Positions 1-8,339 of a DNA stretch of 44,132 nucleotides are shown here, piece by piece (position 1 is the stretch's first letter; each line of letters starts with the position of its first letter). Both the position numbers and the translations under genes were made by a program. Location of the stretch: positions 1 to 44,132 of the IMG/VR virus record IMGVR_UViG_3300030943_000046; one strand, 5' to 3'. The DNA is from a virus. Under the pieces are notes generated by a model. That model had not been told where the DNA came from. It was given only the letters and a program-made list of their open reading frames with translations, and did not search any database.

Positions 1-2
1 CA

Positions 3-1733
3 CCTGCACCGGGGTACGACGACGAATTTGCCGGCGATATTGGGAATGATCCGCCGGACGCTGACCGGATTCCTCCTGGCGTTCTCGCCGCGTGCGCGCT
101 GGAGCCGCAGAACGACACCGGCAACGGACAGCGCCTGATCCGGCATTTCGGCGACGGGCTGCTGCACGTGCGCGACGTCGGTTGGCACGCTTGGGATGGC
201 AAGCGCTGGCGCAAGGAGGGTGGCGACGAACTCGTGACGCTGGCTGCGCAGCGAACGGCGCCGCGCATCGCGATCGAGGCAAACCATCTGGCAGCGACGC
301 AGGCTGAGCAGCGCGCGATCGATGCGGCCGACGACGTGCGCGGCGAGTGGATCGAGCTCGACCAGAAGAAAAACCGCACCGACGCGGAAAAGTCGCGGCT
401 GCGGGAACTGGAGCGCGTCCGCGGCGCCGGCACCGATGCGCGCGAGGCGCTCGCCGACCGGCAGATATCCCGCCGGCGATTCGCGGTGTCGTCCGGCAAC
501 GGAACGCGAATCAGGGCGATGATCGACCAGGCGCTGCCGCACATCTCGGTGGCACCGGACGCGCTCGACGGCGATCCGCTGGCGTTCAACGTCGCCAACG
601 GGACGCTACGCTTCGTGCAGGTCAAGGACGACGAGTGTCCCGATCCCGACGCCGACCGCACGAAGTGGGCGGTCGTGCTGCGGCCGCACTGGCAGGACGA
701 TCGCATCAGCAAGCTGGCGCCGGTCACCTACGATCCGGACATCAAGGCACCGAAGTTCTGCGCCTGTCTCGAACGGTTTCAGCCGAACCGGCCGACGCGC
801 GAATTCCTGCAGCGCTACACCGGATACGCGATGACAGGTCTAGCGGGCGAGCAGTGCCTGATCTTCAACTACGGCGCCGGCGCCAACTGGAAATCGACGT
901 TCCTCGACCTGGTCTGCAAGGTGCTTGGCGACTATTCGCAGGTGCTGCAGTACGAATCGATTGCCGGAGACGGCATGAAGCAGGGCGCGCAGGCGTCGCC
1001 GGACATTGCCCGGCTTCCGGCAGCGCGGGCGGTGCGGGTGACCGAATCGGAGCGCGGCACGCCGCTCAAGGAATCACTGATCAAGTCGCTGACCGGCGGC
1101 GAGCCGATGCTCGCGCGGCACAACTATGGCAACTTTTTCGAATTCTATCCGGTCTTCAAGCTGTTCATGAGCGGCAACTACAAGCCGCAGATCGGTGGCG
1201 TTGACTACGGCATCTGGCGGCGCATCCGGCTGGTGCTGTGGCCGGTGACGATGCCGGAGGCCGAGAAGCGGCCGATCACCGAGGTGATCGAGGAGCTCTA
1301 TGGCGAGGAGGCGAGTGGCATCCTGAATTGGCTGATCGAGGGCGCGCTCGCCTATCTCAACGACGGCTTGAAGCCGCCGCAGGAGGTGATCGAGGCGACC
1401 GAAGCGTACCGGGAGGAAATGGACCCGGTCGGCTGTTTCATCGCGCAGTGCATCGAGCGGCTCGACCCGCAGGCCGGAGCGGCCGGCGGCGACATCCCGT
1501 CGGAAACCGCGCATGACGTCTATCGCGCCTACATCGCCTGGTGCGATGCGAACAGCGTGCTGCCGTTCAAGCAAAAAGGCTTTGCGGGCATCATGTCGCA
1601 GAAGGGATACGAGCGAGACCGGACAAAAACGACGCGTCGTTATGTCTGGGTTAAGCTTCATGACGTGCCTATAATCTCCAAATCCGAGTCGCCGCCGCCC
1701 GCGGACCCGGCGGATTATGACGTTCCGGTATGA
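3..1733 (+). CDS. Phage/plasmid primase-helicase, P4/D5 family (5' end cut off)
   Basis: The frame is open from the left edge. An internal GTG at 168 could start a protein, but the frame before it is clearly coding, so I treat the gene as truncated by the window. Counting from that GTG, a D5_N-like region with the NVANGTL signature lies near residue 141. A superfamily 3 helicase P-loop (GAGANWKS) follows at about 236-243, and a C-terminal winged-helix-like part lies past residue 400. Family members unwind DNA and prime replication at a phage or plasmid origin. The N-terminal primase part, if present, is outside the window. The nested repeats directly downstream fit a replication role. Confidence 0.88.
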   Translation, partial: PAPGYDDEFAGDIGNDPPDADRIPPGVLAACALEPQNDTGNGQRLIRHFGDGLLHVRDVGWHAWDGKRWRKEGGDELVTLAAQRTAPRIAIEANHLAATQAEQRAIDAADDVRGEWIELDQKKNRTDAEKSRLRELERVRGAGTDAREALADRQISRRRFAVSSGNGTRIRAMIDQALPHISVAPDALDGDPLAFNVANGTLRFVQVKDDECPDPDADRTKWAVVLRPHWQDDRISKLAPVTYDPDIKAPKFCACLERFQPNRPTREFLQRYTGYAMTGLAGEQCLIFNYGAGANWKSTFLDLVCKVLGDYSQVLQYESIAGDGMKQGAQASPDIARLPAARAVRVTESERGTPLKESLIKSLTGGEPMLARHNYGNFFEFYPVFKLFMSGNYKPQIGGVDYGIWRRIRLVLWPVTMPEAEKRPITEVIEELYGEEASGILNWLIEGALAYLNDGLKPPQEVIEATEAYREEMDPVGCFIAQCIERLDPQAGAAGGDIPSETAHDVYRAYIAWCDANSVLPFKQKGFAGIMSQKGYERDRTKTTRRYVWVKLHDVPIISKSESPPPADPADYDVPV

Positions 1734-1744
1734 AAATGCGTGCC

Positions 1745-2037
1745 GGGTGACAGATGGTGACGGGTGGGTGACGCATCATTTTTGATACGTCACCCATGAA
1801 AAGCAAGGCGGTGCAATAGTTTGAAGGACGGGTGACGGATGGTGACGCGTTTTTCGCGCGCATACGTATATGCAAGCGGGGTTCGGGGGAGACCTTTTTG
1901 AAAAACTTTCTTATGCGTATAGGGCTGTTTAATCCGTCACCATCCGTCACCCATGAGGTAAATATATGATATAAAAAAAGAAAACAGGGTGACGGATCAA
2001 AAATGATGCGTCACCAACCCGTCACCATCCGTCACCC
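1745..2037. repeat. Nested, mirror-symmetric inverted repeat region (iteron-like; candidate origin or operator)
   Basis: This is the whole gap between the primase and the next gene. The 51-bp arms 1745-1795 and 1987-2037 are inverted copies matching at 48 of 51 positions by my comparison. Inside them, 1830-1847 and 1934-1952 are inverted copies of GGGTGACGGATGGTGACG, and 1862-1869 pairs with 1913-1920 (ATACGTAT/ATGCGTAT). All three pairs centre on base 1891, while the spacers between them are unrelated. GTGAC or its complement occurs 12 times. The right half is AT-rich around 1955-1986. The position after an SF3 helicase gene suggests an iteron origin. A regulator-binding array or a MITE-like element are alternatives, though I see no target duplication. 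Confidence 0.85.
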
Positions 2038-2057
2038 ATCGATCTACAGGGGCAGAC

Positions 2058-2897
2058 ATGAGCGATGAACGTAAGGCGGTCGATATCGAAAAGCTGGTGC
2101 AGTGGGCGGTGCGTGAGGAATTGCCGAAAGGGATGTCGGTGGCGGCGAGTTCGTGGCAGGCGATCTCGGCCTACTGCGCGCTCGGAACGCGCGTCGACAC
2201 GTTCTCGTGGCGTGGCGGACCGGGCGACGGCCTCGGCCGGGTGCCGGGCGAGCCGCACGGCGATGCGGTCATTATTGGGAGGGCGGTGCGCGAACTTCCG
2301 TCGCGACTGTCGGTTTCCGAAGCGGCCTCGGCCGCCGCGCTGTTCGGCGACGATCTCGCCGGGGTGGCATTCCTGGGCATGCCGGACGTGCTGGCGATGT
2401 CGTTCAACCCGATCGCGCTGATCATGAGTTGCGCCGCGCAGGGGATACGGCCGAATTGGAACGCTGGTGAGGTCAGGCCGCGCAAGATGCTGACGCGCGA
2501 CGGACGGCCGGTGCTGGTGGGCGAGTGTAAGGCTTCGAACCGCTATACGATCGGCGCCTATTGTCCGTTGGCGTACGATGATCCGTCTGCCGGCGAGATA
2601 GGTATCGCACGTGCTGAATGGCATGTGTGGCACCAGGCGCTTGCGGCCTTGCGTGATCGCCTCGAGGGCGAACTCGCCGATCATCGTCCGGTCGGTCCGT
2701 CGGCACCGGCTGAGCCGTGGCGGTCTGACGCGCCTGTCGAGGCTGCGCCGCGCATCGTGGAAAGTCTTGTTCCTCTACGAAAGATTAACGCTGCGGATCG
2801 GCCGCGTGCTGGGTCTCCGCTGCGCACGCCGATCGGTAAGGCCGCGCGGCACAACGACAATCGCACATTGTCGGATTATCTCGCGACGGCGCGATAG
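2058..2897 (+). CDS. Hypothetical phage protein
   Basis: A 279-residue soluble protein that I do not recognise. The ATG follows an AGGGG ribosome site by about six bases and lies 20 bp past the inverted-repeat region. The first 200 residues are well mixed and GC3-rich in the way of a real gene. The C-terminal 80 residues are rich in Pro, Ala and Arg and probably disordered. There is no signal peptide, membrane segment or catalytic motif that I can name. Its place between the replication gene and the packaging genes suggests a late regulatory or DNA-binding role, but this is only inference. Confidence 0.7.
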   Translation: MSDERKAVDIEKLVQWAVREELPKGMSVAASSWQAISAYCALGTRVDTFSWRGGPGDGLGRVPGEPHGDAVIIGRAVRELPSRLSVSEAASAAALFGDDLAGVAFLGMPDVLAMSFNPIALIMSCAAQGIRPNWNAGEVRPRKMLTRDGRPVLVGECKASNRYTIGAYCPLAYDDPSAGEIGIARAEWHVWHQALAALRDRLEGELADHRPVGPSAPAEPWRSDAPVEAAPRIVESLVPLRKINAADRPRAGSPLRTPIGKAARHNDNRTLSDYLATAR

Positions 2898-2990
2898 ATG
2901 GTCTGAAAGTAGGCTTATGTCAGGTGTCCACCTTGACGGGGTCGGTAGGCTTGACATACACCAGAACAGTACCAAAAGGGGACGAACAAG

Positions 2991-3025
2991 ACCCGGCGGC
3001 CACGGCGCGCCGGGTTTCGCTTTTT
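2991..3025 (+). terminator. Rho-independent terminator after the unknown gene 2058-2897
   Basis: The arms ACCCGGCG (2991-2998) and CGCCGGGT (3008-3015) pair perfectly and are followed by a T-rich run through 3025. The gap 2898-3194 also has a TTGACA hexamer at 2951 without a good -10 partner. An imperfect inverted repeat lies around 2919-2937. I see no convincing small gene in the gap. Confidence 0.7.
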
Positions 3026-3194
3026 CGGAGGCTCGTCATGCGCTGATCGTCGGGTAGTGCTCACACGTGTTGGATGACGTTTTTCAGTTTCGTGGGGGCG
3101 TGCCGCCTGGGCCCGCCGATCGCATCCGGCCTCGGGACAGGTTTCGGTTTCAATTGCGACCGGCAAACGGCGGCAACCTATTCAGGAACATTCC

Positions 3195-3416
3195 ATGGTC
3201 GACCTGCAGCCCGGAGACGACGTGCATGTGTTGGCACGCGTCGGCGACGTGTTCGATCGCGAGTTCGAGGTGATCATTCCGAACGGCGGTGCGTCGCGGT
3301 TACGGATGTTCGTCCCGGCCGACATGGTGACCGCGCTTGATCGAAACGCTGTGATTGAGCGCGCGGCCTTGGCGCGCCGGCTCGATCCGGTCCGTCAGCG
3401 CGCCGTGCGGGGTTAG
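3195..3416 (+). CDS. Small hypothetical phage protein
   Basis: A 73-residue protein with an AGGAAC ribosome site upstream of its ATG. It is mostly beta-prone in the first half, with a hydrophobic stretch near residues 37-46, and ends in an Arg/Ala-rich helix. It lies a few bases ahead of another small gene and the gpZ-like gene, so it probably belongs to that operon. I do not recognise the family; a small connector or tail-completion component is possible but not shown. Confidence 0.6.
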   Translation: MVDLQPGDDVHVLARVGDVFDREFEVIIPNGGASRLRMFVPADMVTALDRNAVIERAALARRLDPVRQRAVRG

Positions 3417-3419
3417 ATC

Positions 3420-3617
3420 ATGGCGTGCCGCTGTGCCGAGCGCACGATCGCGCTGCGCCAAGCGGTGGCAGCGACGCGCGCGGGAGACCTGCGGCAGGCC
3501 GCGCATCAGGTCGCATTTGCCGGCCGCACCTTTGCGCAGGACGCCCGCAACGGATCGCTGAAAGCCGCCGCAGCGCAACGACTCGCCGTGATGCGGGGAA
3601 GGGTGCGTCATGGCTAA
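3420..3617 (+). CDS. Small hypothetical phage protein
   Basis: A 65-residue Ala/Arg-rich, probably helical protein. Its ATG lies three bases after the previous stop and its 3' end overlaps the next start by eight bases, which is typical of coupled phage genes. A Cys-x-Cys pair occurs near the start. No family is recognised, and the reading rests on operon packing and codon pattern. Confidence 0.5.
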   Translation: MACRCAERTIALRQAVAATRAGDLRQAAHQVAFAGRTFAQDARNGSLKAAAAQRLAVMRGRVRHG

Positions 3618-4251
3618 GGACGGACTGATTTCAGGCATGGTCGTTGGTCGCGGTCTGCGCGGCGCCCGTTCAACCGGAGATATGCGCGGATCCGGGATCG
3701 GCATCGGAGGTCTCGTCGACTTACGGATCGACACCACGCGAATTGCGAAGCTGGGCGATATCCTGGTGATCGTCGGCAAGAACGAACCCGTTGCGGCAGC
3801 GCGCGCATTGAACCGAACGGCCGGTGAGACCAAGACGGCGTTGACCGCCGCGCTCGCATCGCAGACGGGGCTCGGCGCACGCAATGTGGGGAAGGCGCTG
3901 TTCATATCGCGTGCCTCTGCAGGCGCTCTATCGGCGGCGATCGTGGCGCGTGGTGGCTTCATGCCACTCAAGGAATTCGATGCGCGTCAGACGCGCAATG
4001 GTGTGTCGGCTGCGCCTTGGGGAAAGCGTCGGGTGTTCCGGCACACGTTCATTCCGAAAAAGGGTGGTCTGGGCGGAAATGTATACGTGAGGAAGGGTAA
4101 GGCGCGCTTCCCGCTTCACAAACTGTTCGGTCCGGCGATCCCTCGCGAACTGCCGAAGGATCAAAGCAGGACCACGTTCTATCGGGTTGTGCCCGTCGTG
4201 CTGGCGAAGCGCCTCGCTCACGAGCTCGGCCGCCTGCTGGGGGGGGCTTAA
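3610..4251 (+). CDS. Minor tail protein Z-like (gpZ family)
   Basis: A 213-residue protein. From about residue 60 it shows the pattern of the lambda gpZ-type family: ALNRTAGETKTALTAAL followed by a basic central part, then FPLHKLFGPAIPREL near residue 165 and a helical C-terminus. Family members act at the head-tail interface or tail end during assembly. The first 40 residues are Gly-rich and may be a flexible extension. The gene is odd in lying upstream of the terminase genes, apart from the rest of the connector and tail genes. The family call is from recognised sequence pattern and was not tested by a search. Confidence 0.7.
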   Translation: MAKDGLISGMVVGRGLRGARSTGDMRGSGIGIGGLVDLRIDTTRIAKLGDILVIVGKNEPVAAARALNRTAGETKTALTAALASQTGLGARNVGKALFISRASAGALSAAIVARGGFMPLKEFDARQTRNGVSAAPWGKRRVFRHTFIPKKGGLGGNVYVRKGKARFPLHKLFGPAIPRELPKDQSRTTFYRVVPVVLAKRLAHELGRLLGGA

Positions 4252-4356
4252 AGCTCGACCGGTCAGGGGTGGTCACGGGTCCTTCCCACGGGGGGTGCCT
4301 CTCACGGGCAGCCCCGCCCCCGACGAAGCGGTAGCGAAATCGATTTTCTGCTGACC

Positions 4357-4433
4357 TGACATCGTTGACACTGCTGCGGAATTCCTGACACCGGACACCT
4401 CGTGCGGGGTCGATCCGGTCGGAATCGGACACT
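4357..4433. promoter_or_regulatory. GACA-repeat cluster before the small terminase gene (possible packaging site)
   Basis: Five short direct repeats of the form TGACA or GGACA occur at 4357, 4365, 4385, 4393 and 4427 in the 185-bp gap before the small terminase subunit gene. Terminase recognition sites (cosB or pac) often lie next to or inside this gene. The repeats are short, so the assignment is speculative. The first part of the gap (4252-4320) is G/C-rich, with no gene that I can support. Confidence 0.3.
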
Positions 4434-4436
4434 GCG

Positions 4437-5057
4437 ATGAACCCGACACCGGAAATGGTGCCGGGCGATCTGCTCGAAAGCGGGCTCTGGCTCTCCGTTT
4501 CGGACCTCGCCCGGCGCAAAGGCGTCTCGAAACAGTCGATCTCCGAGCGCCTGGCGAAGCTCGTGGCTGCCGGACTGGTCGAGACCAAGCCCGGCAAGGG
4601 CCGCGCGCGGCTGGTGAACGTCGCGCAATACGATCGCGCCGTCGGCCAGATCGGCGACCCGGCCAAGGAGGCCGGCGCGGCGACCAAACGCGAGCTCGCC
4701 GGCGAGACCGACAGCCTGTTCGACGCCGAACCGCGGCACGCGCCCGGCTATCGCGACGCCAAGGCCGACGACGCGCGCTATTCGGCCGAGTTGAAGCGTC
4801 TCGAGCTCGAGGAGCGCCTCGGAAAGCTGGTGAGGGCCGACGAAGTGTCCGACGCAATCATGCAGGCGGCGCGCACCGTGCGCCAGGTGGTCGAGCGTCT
4901 GCCGCTGCGCGCCGCAGAATTGGCGGCCGCGGTCGGTAAAGATGGCGAGGTGGGCGCCCGCGGCGTGCTCAAGGCCGCAACGCACGACATTCTGGCCGAA
5001 ATCGCCGACGCGCTGGAGGCGCTGGCGGCGCCGCCGGTTGACGGCACGGTGCAATGA
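4437..5057 (+). CDS. Terminase small subunit-like DNA-packaging protein
   Basis: A 206-residue protein with an N-terminal winged-helix region, where residues 20-60 read as LSVSDLARRKGVSKQSISE then a wing. A charged helical middle (about 100-170) and an Ala-rich C-terminus follow. This is the Nu1-like layout of a small terminase subunit, which binds the packaging site and recruits the large subunit. Its stop overlaps the start of the GpA-type large subunit (ATGA), supporting translational coupling. The family call rests on architecture plus context. Confidence 0.75.
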   Translation: MNPTPEMVPGDLLESGLWLSVSDLARRKGVSKQSISERLAKLVAAGLVETKPGKGRARLVNVAQYDRAVGQIGDPAKEAGAATKRELAGETDSLFDAEPRHAPGYRDAKADDARYSAELKRLELEERLGKLVRADEVSDAIMQAARTVRQVVERLPLRAAELAAAVGKDGEVGARGVLKAATHDILAEIADALEALAAPPVDGTVQ

Positions 5058-7066
5058 ACGTCAAAGGCGTCGTCGGCGCGTTGACGCTGGTGGCGCGTAC
5101 GCTCGCCGGCGCCTTTCGTCCGTCGCCGCCGATCGCGCCGTCGCGCTGGGCGGCTGACAACCTGATCGTTCCGGACGGCGAATACGCCGGATCGAAGTTC
5201 GATCTGGCGCTGACGCCGCACCTGGTCGAAATCCTCGACCATCTCGGGCCGGATTCGCCGGTCAACGAGATCGACTCGATGAAATCGGCGCAGTCCGGCT
5301 TCACGCTGGTGCTGCTCGCGGCCATCGCCTACTCGATCGACCGCGATCCGTGCGACATGCTGGTGGTGCAGCCGACCGATTCGACGCTGGCCGACTTCAA
5401 CAGCCAGAAACTCGGCCGGATGATCGAAAAATCGCCGGCCCTGGCCGCCAAGGTGGCGCCGCAGACCGCCAGGAGCGGCAAGGCGTCGACCACCTACGAG
5501 AAAAAGTACGGTTCGAACTCGCTCTACCTCGCGATCTCGAACAGTTCCGCGGATTTGTCGTCCAAGACGATCAAAAAGGCGTTTCTGGACGAGATCGACC
5601 GCTATCCGGACGACGTCGACGGCCAGGGATCGCCGCTGGCGCTGGTTGCGGCCCGCCAGACCATGTTCCTGATGTCGGGAACGTGGAAACGGCTGTGCAT
5701 CTCGACGCCAACGATCAAAGGCGAGTCGGCGATCGAGGCGCGCTACGAGGCCGGCGACAAGCGCCGGTGGTTCGTGCGCTGTCCGCACTGCTCGCCGGCC
5801 GGTGTTGTGCTCGATCCGGGCGCGCCGCGGCAAAAATGGGAGTTCGTGTTCGAGTTCGGGCCGAATTTCCGCTACGAGCGGACGCACCCGCATCAGGCAT
5901 ACTACGTTTGCCCGGCCAACGGTTGCGTGATCGAAGGCTGGCAAAAGGTCGCCGTCTATCGCTCCGGGCGGTGGATTGCGACGGCGCCGGGCCCGGGCCG
6001 GCATCCGAGCTATCATTTCGACGCGCTGGCGTCGCCGTTCGTGCCATGGGACGTGATTGCGGCCGAGTACATCGCCGCGGCCGACGATCCGGAGAAGCTG
6101 AAACCGTTCTACAACCTCAAACTCGGCCTGCCGTTCGACGTCACGCCGGCTTCGACCGACCACGAGGCGCTGCAGAAGCGCGCGCTGCTCGAAACTTACG
6201 AGCGCGGCAAGATTCCGCCCGACGCGCTGCTGGTGACGATCACCGCCGACGTGCAGATGCGCGGCATCTACTACGTCGTGTTGGCCTGGACGCCTGACCG
6301 GCGCTGCTACGTGATCGAGGCCGATTACCTCGACGGCGCGACGACGGACCACGACGATGGCGCGTTCGCGTCGCTGTCCGATCTCTATCGGCGGACATGG
6401 CCGGACGCTTTCGGTAATCGCTGGCCGGCGGACGAGTTCGGCGTCGATGCCGGCTATCGTACGCAGGTCGTCTACACCTGGTCGCGACTGCACCCTGGCG
6501 TGCGGGCGCTCAAGGGAGAGGACGGATGGCACCGGCCGCCGCTCGGCGTCGCGACCGATCAGGACATCGACTACCGCGGCCGCAAGATCAAGGGTGGTGC
6601 CAAGCAGCGCGCCGTCGGCACCTGGCCGCTCAAGGGGAAGTTCTACACCTACCTCGCGTGCGAGGCGCGGGTCGGCGACAACGGGGTGATCGAATATCCC
6701 CGCGGCTACATCCATTTTGGTCCATGGCTCGACACCAACTACTACAAGCAGATCACGGCGGAATTCCTGGCCGACGTCGAGGTCAACGGCCGCAAGGGGA
6801 AGCGCTGGAAGCAGCGGCAGGAGGACAACCACTTCCTCGACTGCCACATCTACGGGCTGGCGCTCGCCGACGCCTATCTATCGACCTACACCGCCGACGA
6901 CTGGGCGCACCGGGCGCGCGAGCGGCTGGTGCCGGCCGACATGGTCGCTCCGGACCTGTTCTCGCCGCGTCTGCCGCCGCCGGCTGATCACGCCGCGCCG
7001 GCACCGGCCGACGACGCGATGACGCGCATGCTGGAGCAACTCGCGGCGATGAACCGCGGAACCTGA
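5054..7066 (+). CDS. Terminase large subunit, GpA family
   Basis: A 670-residue DNA-packaging motor, close to the usual length of lambda gpA. The N-terminal ATPase has an adenine-binding region and the Walker A variant KSAQSGFT (about 77-84), with Walker B in AFLDEID near residue 176-182. The C-terminal nuclease domain has FGVDAGYRT at about 462. A Cys-rich pair of motifs (CPHC near 245 and YYVCPANGC near 285) is probably a zinc-binding element. The protein pumps DNA into the prohead and cuts concatemers. GpA-type terminases commonly generate cohesive ends, so a cos site is expected. Confidence 0.95.
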   Translation: MNVKGVVGALTLVARTLAGAFRPSPPIAPSRWAADNLIVPDGEYAGSKFDLALTPHLVEILDHLGPDSPVNEIDSMKSAQSGFTLVLLAAIAYSIDRDPCDMLVVQPTDSTLADFNSQKLGRMIEKSPALAAKVAPQTARSGKASTTYEKKYGSNSLYLAISNSSADLSSKTIKKAFLDEIDRYPDDVDGQGSPLALVAARQTMFLMSGTWKRLCISTPTIKGESAIEARYEAGDKRRWFVRCPHCSPAGVVLDPGAPRQKWEFVFEFGPNFRYERTHPHQAYYVCPANGCVIEGWQKVAVYRSGRWIATAPGPGRHPSYHFDALASPFVPWDVIAAEYIAAADDPEKLKPFYNLKLGLPFDVTPASTDHEALQKRALLETYERGKIPPDALLVTITADVQMRGIYYVVLAWTPDRRCYVIEADYLDGATTDHDDGAFASLSDLYRRTWPDAFGNRWPADEFGVDAGYRTQVVYTWSRLHPGVRALKGEDGWHRPPLGVATDQDIDYRGRKIKGGAKQRAVGTWPLKGKFYTYLACEARVGDNGVIEYPRGYIHFGPWLDTNYYKQITAEFLADVEVNGRKGKRWKQRQEDNHFLDCHIYGLALADAYLSTYTADDWAHRARERLVPADMVAPDLFSPRLPPPADHAAPAPADDAMTRMLEQLAAMNRGT

Positions 7067-7258
7067 CGGCACCGGTTAGTCAAGGCGGCCTTCGTACCCG
7101 CCTGGCCATTCAAACGTCGCACTGCCGTTTTCGGCGACCTGCGACCGATCACAGGCCACGAACCCGATGCCTTGCTGCGGGCGACGCAGCACCTCGGACC
7201 TGCCGGCGGGCGTGCTGCCCCATGGCCCGCCGGTGGCCCGGGGAACGAGGTCGAACCG

Positions 7259-7606
7259 ATGTCCGTCATGACGCGCGACATGCACCCGATGATGCCAATC
7301 GGCCTTGCCGCCATTGCCGCGGCGATCATCGTTCTGACATGGATCGTCGACGCCAGGATGTCGTCGTTTTGGAATAACCGCGCGCAGCAAGTGCAAGCTT
7401 GCCGTCCGGCGCCGGCCGCCATCGTCGTTCCTCGGACCATGCCCGAGGCTGCGGCGCTCGCGTCGCCGGCGCCGGCGGTCGGAGTTGTGCCGCTGCCGCC
7501 CGCGCGGCCGAAGGTCAAGCGCCGTTCGCGGCCGTCTGCGCCGCCGGTCGTGCCAGCCTGTCGCATTCCGATCGTGTCGCGCGTTGGCACGTGCGTGTTC
7601 TTCTGA
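7259..7606 (+). CDS. Small single-pass membrane protein, unknown
   Basis: A 115-residue protein read from the ATG at 7259, which has a GAGG ribosome site. The same frame extends upstream to an unlikely start at 7172. Residues about 12-29 (IGLAAIAAAIIVLTWIV) form one membrane span. The rest is Pro/Ala/Arg-rich and ends in a Cys-containing segment. No family is recognised. It lies between the terminase and the ParA-like gene and may work with one of them at the membrane; that is only inference from position. Confidence 0.6.
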   Translation: MSVMTRDMHPMMPIGLAAIAAAIIVLTWIVDARMSSFWNNRAQQVQACRPAPAAIVVPRTMPEAAALASPAPAVGVVPLPPARPKVKRRSRPSAPPVVPACRIPIVSRVGTCVFF

Positions 7607-7619
7607 GAGGGTCAATTCC

Positions 7620-8312
7620 ATGGGTATACCGACCGTGATTCTGGTCGGCGCCGACAAGGGCGGCGTCGGCAAGACGACCGTCACGCGCGCGCTGCTCGAC
7701 TATCTGGCCGCCAAGGGCATCCCGGCGCGGCCGTTCGATACCGAGTATCCGAACGGGGTGCTGGTGCGGTTCGCTGGCGCCGATGTGGTCGATATCACGC
7801 GGGTCAAGGACCAGATGCGGATTTTCGACGATGCGTCGGCCGACACGGTATCGGTCGTCGACCTGCGTGCCGGCCTGCTGTCGGTGACGATCGACGCCCT
7901 CGACGAGTCCAAGCTGCTCGACGAGGTGCGCGCCGGGCGGATGAACCTGGTGCTGCTGCATGTGCTCGGCGCGACCTACGCGTCGATGCAGGAGGTCACC
8001 GCAGCGGCAAAGCGTATCGGCGGCGGTTGCTCGCACTTCCTGGTCAAGAACCACATCAACGCCACCGAATTCACGGCCGACGAGAAGAATGACGCCGAGC
8101 GGCTGATCGCCAAGATGGCCGAGGTCACGGTGCACGTGCCGCAGATGAAGGCCGACGCCTACCAGGCGGTCGACACCGCGGGCGGATCGTTCGTGCAGTT
8201 CTGCCAGCAAGGTCCGTCGGTGGTGCTGCGCGGCCTGGTGCGGTCGTGGTCGGAAAAGGTGTGGGCCGAGTTCGATCGGGTCGGGCTGATCGGCTCTTTT
8301 CGCCGCGCCTGA
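7620..8312 (+). CDS. ParA/MinD-like P-loop ATPase
   Basis: A 230-residue protein starting at an ATG after GAGAGGG. It carries the deviant Walker A motif KGGVGKT at residues 13-19, with the signature first lysine, and the Walker A'-like VVDLRAG at about 79-85. Such ATPases move or position DNA and protein complexes (ParA, MinD) or load transfer machinery (VirC1, TraL). No parB-like partner or centromere-like repeats are adjacent. It sits inside the head operon between terminase and gpW, where a lambda-type phage normally has no such gene. Its role here is unknown. Confidence 0.85.
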   Translation: MGIPTVILVGADKGGVGKTTVTRALLDYLAAKGIPARPFDTEYPNGVLVRFAGADVVDITRVKDQMRIFDDASADTVSVVDLRAGLLSVTIDALDESKLLDEVRAGRMNLVLLHVLGATYASMQEVTAAAKRIGGGCSHFLVKNHINATEFTADEKNDAERLIAKMAEVTVHVPQMKADAYQAVDTAGGSFVQFCQQGPSVVLRGLVRSWSEKVWAEFDRVGLIGSFRRA

Positions 8313-8339
8313 CCGCAGAACGTCTCGGGAGATCACGCG

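Noticed and set aside
1745-2037. Telomere-resolution (protelomerase) site
   Set aside because: The centre at 1891 is not palindromic, which such sites require, and no protelomerase gene is visible.
1745-2037. Insertion sequence or MITE
   Set aside because: No transposase and no target duplication at the outer ends; kept only as an alternative.
2945-2985. Promoter with TTGACA at 2951
   Set aside because: No acceptable -10 hexamer 16-18 bases downstream.
4778-6847. Minus-strand 689-codon open frame
   Set aside because: It lies antisense to the small and large terminase genes, is full of Arg/Val/Asp runs typical of a GC-rich shadow frame, and has no ribosome site or family.
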